From JADFUS01 sp036653215 (GTDB taxonomy: Bacteria > Bacteroidota > Bacteroidia > Bacteroidales > Rikenellaceae): 43,825 nt of DNA. Both the position numbers and the translations under genes were made by a program. The DNA lies in the NCBI GenBank assembly GCA_036653215.1, contig JAVVUK010000005.1, positions 1 to 43,825 on the forward strand, given 5' to 3'. Positions 25,032 to 33,765 of this stretch are shown here, one piece after another; position 1 is the stretch's first letter; each line of letters starts with the position of its first letter. The notes beneath the pieces are model-generated. The model ran no database searches, was not told the DNA's origin, and saw only the letters and a list, made by a program, of their open reading frames with translations.

Positions 25032-26306
25032 CTATTTGTGAACTAAATGTTCTGTTTCCCCATGTTTATACCAATCTTGATTTACAGCACCTGCAGATTG
25101 TGCCCATGCAGCGAACTCTGGATAAGCATAAGTAAATACAATAGCTTCGTAAGCATGATCAATCTCTGCTGGAACATTTACCCCCCAAACAAGATTTGTA
25201 TTTGAGTAATAGAAGTTTGTACTCTTATTTGATTGTGAAGAAAGACCTTTTAGATAATCATAATCTGCACCTCCTAAGAATGATGGTTTCTGACCGCCAA
25301 GGTGAATTTCTGTATATTTATTATTTGTTATGTCTTTCCTTGCGATAAAGAAGTTAAACGCATCTAAGCCCATATCAGCTATGTCGAAAGAAGTACTACC
25401 ATTATCAAAGTCAATGAAGAAACTCATTTCAACCATGTCTGATTTAGAAATTTCATATCCTTTCACGGTATTCAAAAAAGAACCGCCTTTAGGCCTTTTG
25501 CTGTTTTCTTTTATGTTATCAAATCTAAATAAAGCAGGCTCAGAAGCATAGCTACCTTCTTTTATCTGAACTATGTTTGTTGGATCAACACTGTTTTTAT
25601 CGATATATTTAAATGCTTCACCTATTTGACTGCCTTTAACATTGTTTAGTTGAAGATATAGATCGTAAGGGATAGAACCACCAACAGAGGCAATACGTAA
25701 TGTTACGAATATTTGGTTTACCTTATTATCTTTAGACAGGTTCATTTGTATGCGATAGTTGAATGCCATGTCGTTAAAGTCATAGTCTCCGTAATAAGGC
25801 CATAAGTCTTCAAACATCATTGTACCCATGCCTGTTGCTGGATAATATATAACTGGTTTCCCTATATCACCTTTTGTCATCATAGGAGCGACATTAGCAA
25901 CAGAGTTCATATCTTTACTATCAGAAGGGACATCAAATGTTATTACACCGTTAGAAACGGAAAGAGTTGTAGCAGCTGAAAGTTCTGTTTCTTTTTGATA
26001 TTTTACAATAACAGAAGAACTCACAACCGGAAGGTTGACAATAGCAGGATCAATTCCTTTACCTACATAAAAAGAGGCAAACGAATCTGACGAATTTGGC
26101 AAATACAAAAAGACCATTGACATATGACCTTCAGATGTGAAGTTACAAGTAACATCTGTTGTCATCTTCCATGCAAAATTAGCAGGGATAGTCATCTCTG
26201 TAAAATTGTCTGGGTTAGTCTTAATTTGCCCATTACCATTATTAGCATCGTCTGAACAAGATACAGCCAATAACATCAAAGACACAAAAAGCAGATTTCT
26301 TTTCAT
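25032..26306 (-). CDS. LruC-domain surface lipoprotein
   Basis: The 424-aa product starts with a lipoprotein signal; the lipid cysteine is residue 17 (LLAVSC), followed by SDD, which fits the acidic export signal that sends Bacteroidota lipoproteins to the outer surface. The LruC (DUF4842-type) hallmarks are visible: FEDLWPYYGDYDFNDMAFNYR-type sequence near 165-185, with the Asp/Asn-rich GDYDFNDM core suggesting metal binding, and the C-terminal AYPEFAAWAQSAG followed by a WY pair. The N-terminal part (about 35-130) looks like a beta-sandwich. The function of such proteins is not established; surface adhesion or matrix roles have been suggested for relatives. It stands alone between terminators. 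Confidence 0.88.
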   Translation of the reverse strand: MKRNLLFVSLMLLAVSCSDDANNGNGQIKTNPDNFTEMTIPANFAWKMTTDVTCNFTSEGHMSMVFLYLPNSSDSFASFYVGKGIDPAIVNLPVVSSSVIVKYQKETELSAATTLSVSNGVITFDVPSDSKDMNSVANVAPMMTKGDIGKPVIYYPATGMGTMMFEDLWPYYGDYDFNDMAFNYRIQMNLSKDNKVNQIFVTLRIASVGGSIPYDLYLQLNNVKGSQIGEAFKYIDKNSVDPTNIVQIKEGSYASEPALFRFDNIKENSKRPKGGSFLNTVKGYEISKSDMVEMSFFIDFDNGSTSFDIADMGLDAFNFFIARKDITNNKYTEIHLGGQKPSFLGGADYDYLKGLSSQSNKSTNFYYSNTNLVWGVNVPAEIDHAYEAIVFTYAYPEFAAWAQSAGAVNQDWYKHGETEHLVHK

Positions 26307-26340
26307 TTGATTTATTTGATTTATATTATTTTATACGCTA

Positions 26341-26371
26341 CAAAGATAATTCCTTTAAATTAATTTTCCAA
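26341..26371 (-). promoter_or_regulatory. Promoter for the LruC lipoprotein gene
   Basis: On the minus strand TTG (from 26369-26371) and TATCTTTG (from 26341-26348) are separated by 20 bases, an excellent match to the Bacteroidota -33/-7 pattern. The predicted leader is about 30 nt, rich in A and T. This is the clearest promoter in the window. Confidence 0.75.
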
Positions 26372-26640
26372 CAATAAAAACACTTTATTTATCTAATAAT
26401 AAGACATTTACTCAATGATACGGCATTATACATTATGGCATTTAATGCGTTTTTATCGTATAAAAGCAACTATGCGTACATTAATTAAGGATATATTTAC
26501 AATATCATTATAAATATACAACATTTTATGACAATCTATAACATAATGAAACGAGTAATTATTATATGGATTACATCGGGAATTGGAAGGTAATAAAAGC
26601 TTAAAAACAAAAAAATCATCAATAATAACATAAATACAAA

Positions 26641-26671
26641 AACAGCCAACCACAAAATGTGATTGGCTGTT
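26641..26671 (-). terminator. Terminator of the ribosomal protein supercluster
   Basis: A 13-bp stem with one mismatch (ACAGCCAACCACA against TGTGATTGGCTGT) and a 3-base loop is followed on the minus strand by TTTTTGTATTTAT. It lies about 18 bases past the rplQ stop. Confidence 0.85.
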
Positions 26672-26688
26672 TAAATATAGATAAATTA

Positions 26689-27204
26689 CTATTTTGTTGT
26701 TTCTTCAACTGCAACTTGATCAACAACTTCTGCTTCAACCGCACCTTTTTTAGGAGCAGCAGGCTTAGCAGCGTCTGTTGTCTTTTTAGAGCGGCTTCTT
26801 CTTGTTGTTTTAGCCTTAGCTTCAACTTTTTCAGAACTATATGTCTCATTAAAGTCAACAAGCTCAATGATACACATATCAGCAGCATCACCAAGACGGA
26901 AACCTGTCTTAAGGATACGTGTGTAACCACCAGGACGACCCATGATTTTAGGAGCTACGGTCTTGTAAAGTTCAATAACAGCCTCTTTGTTCTTAAGGTT
27001 AGCAAATACCATACGACGAGCATGTGTAGTATCTTCTTTAGAACAAGTGATGATAGGTTCAACAATTGTCTTTAAGGCTTTTGCCTTAGCTATAGTGGTA
27101 GAGATACGCTTGTGCATAATCAATGAAGATGCCATGTTGGCAAGCATTGCCTTACGGTGTGCACTCGTTCTACCTAAATGATTAAATTTTTTATTATGTC
27201 TCAT
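26689..27204 (-). CDS. rplQ: 50S ribosomal protein bL17
   Basis: bL17 sits near the peptide exit tunnel of the large subunit. The first 120 or so residues match the family (MRHNKKFNHLGRTSAHRKAM, GRPGGYTRI). The product is 171 aa; the last 45 residues are a Lys/Ala/Val/Glu-rich tail not found in the 127-aa E. coli protein but common in Bacteroidota. It ends the alpha operon, 5 bases after rpoA. Confidence 0.98.
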   Translation of the reverse strand: MRHNKKFNHLGRTSAHRKAMLANMASSLIMHKRISTTIAKAKALKTIVEPIITCSKEDTTHARRMVFANLKNKEAVIELYKTVAPKIMGRPGGYTRILKTGFRLGDAADMCIIELVDFNETYSSEKVEAKAKTTRRSRSKKTTDAAKPAAPKKGAVEAEVVDQVAVEETTK

Positions 27205-27209
27205 TATGA

Positions 27210-28202
27210 TTAATCCTTATCAAGTTTATATTTAGATACGTCCATTCCAAAGGTAAGACTAAGGTTTGCAAGTAACTCGTCAAGCTCGGATAACGACTTT
27301 TTACCAAAGTTACGGAACTTAAGTAGGTCGTTTCGTTGGTAACATACAAGTTCTCCAATAGTCTCCACATCGGCTGCCTTAAGACAGTTTAGGGCACGTA
27401 CAGAAAGATCACGCTCAGTAAGTTTAGTCTTAAGTAGCTTACGCATATTAAGGACATCCTCATCAAACTCGTCGTTTACTGTAGTTCCATCTAAATCAAG
27501 AGTTATCCTTTCATCTGAGAATAACATAAAGTGGTGTATAAGGATCTTAGCCGCCTCTTTAAGTGCTTCCTTAGGTTCAATAGAACCATCGGTAGTAATC
27601 TCAATTGTTAGTTTCTCGTAGTCTGTCTTTTGCTCTACACGGAAATTATCAACGCTATACTTAACGTTTTTAATTGGCGTGTGAATAGAGTCAATAGGAA
27701 GTAATCCTATTTCTGCTTCGTACGGTTTATTCTCCTCTGCAGGAACATATCCTCTACCCTTACCAATTGTCAAATCCATCTTAAATTTGACCTCAGGCTC
27801 TAAACGACAAATCACTAACTCCGGATTAAGGATATCAAAGTCATTCAAGAAAGTAGAGAAGTAACCCGCTGTTAGCTCTGTAATACCTGTTACATTTACA
27901 GTAACCTTTTCGCCTGTTACGCCTTCGGCTTTTCTTGCAAAACGAACTTGTTTCAGGTTGAGGATTATATCGATCATCTCCTCCATAACACCCGGTATTG
28001 TGTCAAACTCGTGGTCTACTCCGGGAATTTTAACAGTGGTAATAGCATATCCTTCAAGCGAAGAAAGAAGAATACGACGTAAAGCATTACCAATAGTCAT
28101 ACCGAACCCTGGCTCCAAAGGACGAAATTCAAAACGTCCGAAAGTAGCAGATGAGTCAAGCATTATAACCTTATCAGGTTTTTGAAAAGCTAGTATTGCC
28201 AT
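27210..28202 (-). CDS. rpoA: RNA polymerase alpha subunit
   Basis: The 330-aa protein nucleates RNA polymerase assembly. The N-terminal dimerisation domain (about 1-235) contains FRPLEPGFGMTIGNALRRILLSS-type sequence. The C-terminal domain (about 250-330) holds the helix-hairpin-helix region (LRNLG-like, here LLKFRNFGKKSLSEL) that touches UP-element DNA and activators. It lies 20 bases after rpsD. Confidence 0.99.
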   Translation of the reverse strand: MAILAFQKPDKVIMLDSSATFGRFEFRPLEPGFGMTIGNALRRILLSSLEGYAITTVKIPGVDHEFDTIPGVMEEMIDIILNLKQVRFARKAEGVTGEKVTVNVTGITELTAGYFSTFLNDFDILNPELVICRLEPEVKFKMDLTIGKGRGYVPAEENKPYEAEIGLLPIDSIHTPIKNVKYSVDNFRVEQKTDYEKLTIEITTDGSIEPKEALKEAAKILIHHFMLFSDERITLDLDGTTVNDEFDEDVLNMRKLLKTKLTERDLSVRALNCLKAADVETIGELVCYQRNDLLKFRNFGKKSLSELDELLANLSLTFGMDVSKYKLDKD

Positions 28203-28222
28203 AATTTTAGGTAGATTGTTTA

Positions 28223-28831
28223 TTACTTAGAGTAAAGTTCGACGATAAGTTGCTCGTTGATATTCTCTGGAATATCAGCTCTTGCTGGAACACTAACAAA
28301 CTTACCTGTTAATGTTTGATTATCCCACTCTAACCATGGGAAACGAGCTGTGCGGCCTGTTCCCAAAGAGTTTTGAATAACTTCCAACGATTGCGACTTA
28401 ACACGTACACCAATCAACTCACCTGGTTTAACAGAATATGATGGGATGTTAAGAACATTTCCATTTACTGTTATATGACGGTGAGAAACCAACTGACGAG
28501 CAGCGGCACGTGTAGGAGCTATACCCAAACGATAAACAACGTTATCTAAACGACACTCAAGGATAGAAAGCAGGTTGTCACCTGTAACACCACCTTTACG
28601 TGCAGCAGCTTTAAAAGCATTACTGAATTGTTTCTCCAGAATACCATAAATAGCTTTTGTTTTTTGTTTTTCTTTAAGCTGAGTACCATACTCAGACATC
28701 TTTTTACGCTTACGAGCTAAGCCATGTTGTCCTGGAGGAAAATTTTTCTTCTCAAACGACTTATCAACACCGAAAATTGGCTCGCCAAATTTTCTCGCAA
28801 TTCTTGTTTTTGGTCCAGTATATCTTGCCAT
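28223..28831 (-). CDS. rpsD: 30S ribosomal protein uS4
   Basis: uS4 is a primary 16S rRNA binder and starts small-subunit assembly. The 202-aa product has the S4 RNA-binding motif (about 95-155; LDNVVYRLGIAPTRAAARQLVSH). The N-terminal region has no cysteine cluster, so it is the zinc-free form. A 49-base gap separates it from rpsK. Confidence 0.99.
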   Translation of the reverse strand: MARYTGPKTRIARKFGEPIFGVDKSFEKKNFPPGQHGLARKRKKMSEYGTQLKEKQKTKAIYGILEKQFSNAFKAAARKGGVTGDNLLSILECRLDNVVYRLGIAPTRAAARQLVSHRHITVNGNVLNIPSYSVKPGELIGVRVKSQSLEVIQNSLGTGRTARFPWLEWDNQTLTGKFVSVPARADIPENINEQLIVELYSK

Positions 28832-28880
28832 TGTTTAATTTTTAAATCTGTTAAAAAAATTTATATGAAGTACGTATGGA

Positions 28881-29270
28881 TTAGACACGTCTTCTTCCAG
28901 GAGGACGACAACCATTGTGAGGTAGAGGTGTTACGTCTACGATCTCAAGGATTTCTATGCCTGCTCCACTCAATGTACGGATAGCTGACTCTCTACCTGC
29001 ACCCGGACCTTTTACATAAACTTTAACTTTTCGCAAGCCTAAATCATATGCAACCTTAATACAATCCTGTGTTGCTGTTAATGCTGCGTAAGGAGTGTTC
29101 TTTTTAGAACCTCTAAAGCCCATCTTACCAGCTGAACTCCAACTTATCACTTGACCCTCAGCGTTTGCAAGGGTGATAATAACATTGTTAAATGTAGAGT
29201 GTACGTGTGCCTGTCCAATAGGCTCAACCTTAACAACTCTTTTTTTAACTGATGCACTCTTCTTTGCCAT
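28881..29270 (-). CDS. rpsK: 30S ribosomal protein uS11
   Basis: uS11 lines the platform near the mRNA exit. The 129-aa product shows STFNNVIITLA, the KGPGAGRESAIR motif and the C-terminal DVTPLPHNGCRPPGRRRV. It lies 12 bases after rpsM. Confidence 0.99.
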   Translation of the reverse strand: MAKKSASVKKRVVKVEPIGQAHVHSTFNNVIITLANAEGQVISWSSAGKMGFRGSKKNTPYAALTATQDCIKVAYDLGLRKVKVYVKGPGAGRESAIRTLSGAGIEILEIVDVTPLPHNGCRPPGRRRV

Positions 29271-29282
29271 AATTGTCTATAA

Positions 29283-29657
29283 TTACTTAGTTGCTTTTTT
29301 CTTATTTGCAATAGTTTTCTTTCTACCCTTTCTTGTGCGGGCGTTGTTCTTCGTGCTTTGACCTCTTAATGGAAGACCAATACGGTGACGAATACCTCTA
29401 TAACAACCTATGTCCATAAGACGTTTTATGTTAAGTTGTACAGATGAACGAAGCTCCCCCTCAACCTTGTAGCGAGATAAAATATTACGAATAGCAGTGA
29501 TTTGCTCATCAGACCAATCATTAACTTTGATATCTTCACTGATAGCTGCTTCTGCTAATATTTGACGTGATGTGCTTAAGCCCACCCCGTAAATATATGT
29601 AAGGCCGATTACGCCTCTCTTATTCTTTGGTAAATCAACACCAACAATACGTGCCAT
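29283..29657 (-). CDS. rpsM: 30S ribosomal protein uS13
   Basis: uS13 is in the head of the small subunit and contacts the large subunit and P-site tRNA. The 124-aa product starts MARIVGVDLPKNKR and has the family's YRGIRHRIGLPLRGQ motif followed by a basic tail with NARTRKG. Confidence 0.99.
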   Translation of the reverse strand: MARIVGVDLPKNKRGVIGLTYIYGVGLSTSRQILAEAAISEDIKVNDWSDEQITAIRNILSRYKVEGELRSSVQLNIKRLMDIGCYRGIRHRIGLPLRGQSTKNNARTRKGRKKTIANKKKATK

Positions 29658-29691
29658 AAATTTTCAAGTTTTGTTTTTACTGATTATAAAA

Positions 29692-29808
29692 TTAACCTTG
29701 ACGCATTTTTAATTTAGGGTTCTTCTTACAGATTACATAAAGACGTCCCTTGCGTTTCACGATTTTACAATCCTCACTTCGCTTTTTAATAGATGCTTTA
29801 ACTTTCAT
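29692..29808 (-). CDS. rpmJ: 50S ribosomal protein bL36 (Cys-poor form)
   Basis: The 38-aa product reads MKVKASIKKRSEDCKIVKRK and continues to ...KLKMRQG. The zinc-binding form of bL36 uses C11, C14, C27 and H32; here position 11 is Ser and 32 is Lys while C14 and C27 remain, so a full zinc site cannot form. This is the pattern usual in Bacteroidota. The gene is found only by reading the sequence between rpsM and infA; it lies 13 bases after infA. Confidence 0.97.
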   Translation of the reverse strand: MKVKASIKKRSEDCKIVKRKGRLYVICKKNPKLKMRQG

Positions 29809-29821
29809 TTTGATAATTATT

Positions 29822-30040
29822 TTATTTGTATCTAAATGATATACGCCCCTTTGATAAATCGTAGGGCGAAATTTCTACTTTCACCTTATCACCAGGAAGA
29901 ATTTTGATATAGTGCATTCTCATCTTTCCAGAGATGTGTGCGGTGATAATATGGCCATTATCCAATTCTACACGGAACATTGCGTTTGAAAGAGCTTCGA
30001 TAATAGAGCCGTCCTTTTCAATTGCTTCTTGCTTAGCCAT
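29822..30040 (-). CDS. infA: Translation initiation factor IF-1
   Basis: IF-1 is the OB-fold factor that occupies the A site during initiation. The 72-aa product matches the family throughout (MAKQEAIEKDGSIIEAL, FRVELDNGHIITAHISGKMR, GDKVKVEISPYDLSKGRI). It follows map by three bases. Confidence 0.99.
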   Translation of the reverse strand: MAKQEAIEKDGSIIEALSNAMFRVELDNGHIITAHISGKMRMHYIKILPGDKVKVEISPYDLSKGRISFRYK

Positions 30041-30043
30041 AAT

Positions 30044-30823
30044 TTAATTGTTTGTTATTGTATCAATGTAACTAAAAGTAGATAACACATCTGGTAAACC
30101 AGAAGTGATTGCGACAGCCAGCTCGAAGTGAGCTGAGGGTTTGTGATCTGCTGTAGTGACAGTCCAACCATCGACATCACTAAAAACAACTCCTTTCTTA
30201 CCTAAGTTTATCATAGGCTCGATACATATAACCATTCCCTTTCTTAAAATTGGGCCTCTTCCACGCATGCCGTAGTTTGGAACTTCTGGACTTTCATGTA
30301 ACTTACGTCCTAAGCCGTGACCGACTAACTCCCTAACGACGGAAAACCCGTTTGCCTCTGCATGTTGTTGAACAGCGTATGAGATATCACCGACACGGTT
30401 TCCCGCAACAGCCTTCTCCACTCCTTTTAAAAGAGATTCTTTGGTAACTTCTAAAAGCCTTGTCACCTCGTGACCGACTTCTCCTACTTTAAAAGTGTAG
30501 GCCGAGTCTCCATAAAAACCTTTCATAAGGGTCCCACAATCTACTGAGACAATATCACCCTCTTTAAGAACTCTATCTTTTGATGGTATTCCGTGCACAA
30601 CCTCATCATTTATCGATACGCATAAGGTTCCTGGAAAATCACCATATCCAAGGAAAGCTGGAACAGCTCCGTTAGATCTAATATACTCCTCTGCAATTTT
30701 ATCAAGTTCGAAAGTTGAAATTCCAACCTTGATATGTTTTGCGACTTCAGCCAATGTCTTTGAGACAAGTATATTATTTTCTCGAAGCAACTCTATCTCT
30801 TCCTCTGTCTTTAATTCTATCAT
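30044..30823 (-). CDS. map: Methionine aminopeptidase type I
   Basis: This enzyme removes the initiator methionine from nascent proteins. The 259-aa product keeps all five metal ligands: D95 and D106 (11 apart), H169, E202 and E234, with the spacing of E. coli MetAP. There is no N-terminal zinc-finger extension, so it is the short type Ia form. Placement between secY and infA is standard for this phylum. Confidence 0.98.
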   Translation of the reverse strand: MIELKTEEEIELLRENNILVSKTLAEVAKHIKVGISTFELDKIAEEYIRSNGAVPAFLGYGDFPGTLCVSINDEVVHGIPSKDRVLKEGDIVSVDCGTLMKGFYGDSAYTFKVGEVGHEVTRLLEVTKESLLKGVEKAVAGNRVGDISYAVQQHAEANGFSVVRELVGHGLGRKLHESPEVPNYGMRGRGPILRKGMVICIEPMINLGKKGVVFSDVDGWTVTTADHKPSAHFELAVAITSGLPDVLSTFSYIDTITNN

Positions 30824-30832
30824 TTTTCTTTA

Positions 30833-32155
30833 TTATGAACGTCCCTTTATTCTACCAGTTTTAGTTAATCCGTCATAGTGACGCATAAGTAGGTAGCTTT
30901 CAATCTGTTGTAGTGTGTCAAGGACAACACCGACTAAGATTAGCAGAGAAGTTCCACCGAAAAACAATGCAAAGTTACTATTTATTTTTAACATCATTGC
31001 AAAAGCTGGCAAAATTGCGATGAATGCAAGAAAAATAGATCCCGGTAATGTAATACGAGACATGATAGTATCCATAAATTCGGCTGTGTTCTTACCTGGT
31101 TTAACACCTGGTATAAAGCCACCGTTACGTTTCATATCATCCGACATATTCTGTGGATTAACAGTAATTGCAGTATAAAAATATGTAAACAGTATAACTA
31201 AAATACCGAAGGTGAAATTATACCAGAAACCTGTATAATCCGAAAATGCTGCGGCAACACCTGAGGTAGCCTCAAAATTTCCAAATAACATAGGGATAAA
31301 CATCAATGCTTGAGCAAAGATGATAGGCATAACACCTGCTGAGTTTACTTTAAGTGGGATATACTGACGTACACCTCCATATTGTTTATTACCTATAATA
31401 CGTTTTGCATATTGTACTGGAATACGTCTTGTTGCTTGAACAAGAGCGATAGTAGCTGCAACGATAAAGAATAAGATAACAAACTCAACAACCAACATCA
31501 CAAGACCACCTGTCGCTTCAGAGAAACGAGTTGTGAATTCTGCAATGATAGCTCTTGGAAGACGAGCAATGATACCAACCATGATGATAAGAGATACACC
31601 ATTACCAATACCTTTGTCTGTGATCTTCTCACCTAACCACATAACGAACATCGTACCTGCAATAAGCACAATTGACGCCGAGATGGTAAATAGGAGATTT
31701 GAAGAGCCAAGAACAAAAGCACTTGGAGGAAGTTGTGAATAAAGGTTTGCAAGATATGCAGGACCTTGTATCAAAAGCACTCCTATTGTTAGATAACGTG
31801 TCCATTGGTTTAGCTTACGACGACCACTCTCACCCTCTTTCTGCATCTTTTGGAAATATGGTACAAGGATACCCAAAAGTTGAATAACGATAGATGCTGA
31901 GATGTAAGGCATGATACCCAACGCAAACACTGATGCGTTACTAAATGCACCACCAGAGAAAATATTAAGCAGGCCTATAAGACCATTGCCTTCAACCTGA
32001 TTAACAAGGTTCTGAAGAGCCTCTGGATTTATACCTGGTAGAGTCACGAAGCTACCCAACCTATATATAAGGAGAAGCCCTAAGGTGTAGAGTATTCTAC
32101 GCCTTAGTTCTTCTATCTTAAATATGTTACGAATTGTTTCGATTAACTTTCTCAT
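30833..32155 (-). CDS. secY: Preprotein translocase channel subunit SecY
   Basis: SecY is the ten-helix membrane channel used by SecA. The 440-aa product shows the conserved SecY signatures: the plug-region stretch GLLNIFSGGAFSNASVFALGIMPYISASI (about 58-86), the cytoplasmic loop with RRIPVQYAKR and the late NPQNMSDDMKRNGGFIPG. Ten hydrophobic helices can be counted. It lies 5 bases after rplO. Confidence 0.99.
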   Translation of the reverse strand: MRKLIETIRNIFKIEELRRRILYTLGLLLIYRLGSFVTLPGINPEALQNLVNQVEGNGLIGLLNIFSGGAFSNASVFALGIMPYISASIVIQLLGILVPYFQKMQKEGESGRRKLNQWTRYLTIGVLLIQGPAYLANLYSQLPPSAFVLGSSNLLFTISASIVLIAGTMFVMWLGEKITDKGIGNGVSLIIMVGIIARLPRAIIAEFTTRFSEATGGLVMLVVEFVILFFIVAATIALVQATRRIPVQYAKRIIGNKQYGGVRQYIPLKVNSAGVMPIIFAQALMFIPMLFGNFEATSGVAAAFSDYTGFWYNFTFGILVILFTYFYTAITVNPQNMSDDMKRNGGFIPGVKPGKNTAEFMDTIMSRITLPGSIFLAFIAILPAFAMMLKINSNFALFFGGTSLLILVGVVLDTLQQIESYLLMRHYDGLTKTGRIKGRS

Positions 32156-32160
32156 CGAGA

Positions 32161-32607
32161 TTATAATTTAGTTACAATACCACCATTAGCAAGAATTGCT
32201 GCTTCAGCACTTTTAGAAAAAGCGTGTGCAGTAACTTCAAGTTTCATAGATAAAGCACCATCACCAAGAATTTTAACCCTGTCTGTTGTTGCGACAAGAC
32301 CAAATTGAGCTAATATGTCAAGAGTGATAACTGAGATATTATTCTTTTCAGCAAGTTCAACAAGAGATGAGATATTAATAGCTTTATACTCTATTCTGTT
32401 GTTGTTTGTAAAACCAAATTTTGGAAGACGACGTTGAATAGGCATCTGTCCACCTTCAAAACCAGATTTACTAGAATAGCCTGAACGAGATTGAGCTCCT
32501 TTATGACCACGTGTAGATGTACCACCATGACCAGAACCTTGTCCACGACCTATACGCTTCTCCGATTTTATTGAACCCTTAGCGGGTTTTAAATTACTTA
32601 AATCCAT
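32161..32607 (-). CDS. rplO: 50S ribosomal protein uL15
   Basis: The 148-aa product has the glycine/arginine-rich N-terminal extension (RIGRGQGSGHGGTSTRGHKG) that threads into 23S rRNA and the C-terminal globular domain. It is followed by secY after 5 bases. A 65-base gap separates it from rpmD. Confidence 0.99.
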   Translation of the reverse strand: MDLSNLKPAKGSIKSEKRIGRGQGSGHGGTSTRGHKGAQSRSGYSSKSGFEGGQMPIQRRLPKFGFTNNNRIEYKAINISSLVELAEKNNISVITLDILAQFGLVATTDRVKILGDGALSMKLEVTAHAFSKSAEAAILANGGIVTKL

Positions 32608-32672
32608 TTTTCTTATTTTTACAAGGAGCCTTTAAAAATGTTTTCCTAAAACCTCCCATAAGCTATTAACGA

Positions 32673-32855
32673 CTATTTTACTTCTTCTGTCTTAACAAGG
32701 TGGAAAACCTTTGTTACCATTCCCAAAATTTGAGATGACGCTTCGTGCTCAACAGTTTTGTGCATCTTTGTAAGGCCTAAAGAATCTAAGTTAGCCTTTT
32801 GAAGTTTAGTAGAACCTATTCTACTTTTTACCTGTGTAATTCTTATTTTTCCCAT
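32673..32855 (-). CDS. rpmD: 50S ribosomal protein uL30
   Basis: The 60-aa product matches the short bacterial uL30 (IRITQVKSRIGSTKLQKANL, SLGLTKMHKTVEH). It lies 11 bases after rpsE. Confidence 0.98.
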   Translation of the reverse strand: MGKIRITQVKSRIGSTKLQKANLDSLGLTKMHKTVEHEASSQILGMVTKVFHLVKTEEVK

Positions 32856-32866
32856 TACTATATGCT

Positions 32867-33382
32867 TTAACCGTTAAACACTTTTGTTAGAGATACCCCT
32901 CTTGTTTCGGCAATAGTATAAGCATCACGAAGCTCAGCCAAAGCACCAAAAGTTGCTTTCACCAAGTTATGAGGGTTTGATGAACCCAATGATTTTGCTA
33001 ATACATTATGGATACCTGCACTTTCAAACACTTGACGCATCGCACCACCGGCAATAACTCCAGTACCCGGTGCAGCTGGTTTGATAAGAACTTTAGCACC
33101 AGAATAGTTAAATTCTTGTTGATGAGGTATAGAGCCTTTAAAAATAGGAACTCTAATTAAATTTTTCTTTGCATCTTCAATACCTTTAGCGATGGCAGAT
33201 GTAACCTCGCTCGCCTTGCCAAGACCAAAACCAACAGTACCCTTTTCATCTCCTACTACAATAATAGCAGAAAAACTGAAAGTACGTCCGCCTTTGGTAA
33301 CCTTCACAACACGGTTTACTTTTACAAGTCTTTCCTTTAATTCAAGGTCACTTGTTCTAACTTTCTTTACGTTAAGATTCAT
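32867..33382 (-). CDS. rpsE: 30S ribosomal protein uS5
   Basis: uS5 helps keep decoding accurate and lies at the mRNA entry. The 171-aa product has the double-stranded RNA-binding-like N domain (LVKVNRVVKVTKGGRTFSFS, VGDEKGTVGFGLGKASEV) and the C domain (KPAAPGTGVIAGGAMRQV). It lies 12 bases after rplR. Confidence 0.99.
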   Translation of the reverse strand: MNLNVKKVRTSDLELKERLVKVNRVVKVTKGGRTFSFSAIIVVGDEKGTVGFGLGKASEVTSAIAKGIEDAKKNLIRVPIFKGSIPHQQEFNYSGAKVLIKPAAPGTGVIAGGAMRQVFESAGIHNVLAKSLGSSNPHNLVKATFGALAELRDAYTIAETRGVSLTKVFNG

Positions 33383-33394
33383 TGACTTCTTTTT

Positions 33395-33757
33395 TTAAAA
33401 TTTAAGACCACCTTCTCTAGCACCATCAGCTAAAGATTTTATTCTACCATGATATAGGTATCCGTTTCTATCAAAAGAAACATCAACAATACCTTTTTCA
33501 ATAGCACGTTTTGCAGCCAACTTACCAACAAGAGTAGCAACTTCTACGGCTGTCTTTGCAGCAACCTCAGAGGCTAAATCTTGATCTTTTGATGACGCTG
33601 TGGCCAAAGTAACACCTGCTAAGTCGTCAATAAATTGAACATATATTTGTTTGTTACTTCTAAAAACCGTCATACGAGGTTTAACGGCAGTTCCGCTTAT
33701 AATCTTGCGGATACGCATCTTGATGCGACTTCTTCTATCGATTTTATTGAGTGCCAT
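33395..33757 (-). CDS. rplR: 50S ribosomal protein uL18
   Basis: uL18 binds 5S rRNA. The 120-aa product begins with a basic N-terminus (KIDRRSRIKMRIRKII) and ends with FDRNGYLYHGRIKSLADGAREGGLKF-type sequence. It lies 8 bases after rplF. Confidence 0.99.
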   Translation of the reverse strand: MALNKIDRRSRIKMRIRKIISGTAVKPRMTVFRSNKQIYVQFIDDLAGVTLATASSKDQDLASEVAAKTAVEVATLVGKLAAKRAIEKGIVDVSFDRNGYLYHGRIKSLADGAREGGLKF

Positions 33758-33765
33758 ATTTTCTA

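Larger units (their letters stand above)
26307..26688. other. A/T-rich intergenic region between LruC gene and rplQ
   Basis: This 382-base gap holds the LruC promoter at its left and the terminator of the ribosomal operon at its right. The middle (about 26375-26635) is very A/T-rich. I see no convincing gene, RNA or repeat in it; the 66-codon open frame on the minus strand there has no protein-like features. Confidence 0.6.

Noticed and set aside
26453..26653. 66-codon open frame on the minus strand between rplQ and the LruC gene
   Set aside because: A/T-rich codon use, no recognisable domain, and it overlaps the rplQ terminator.
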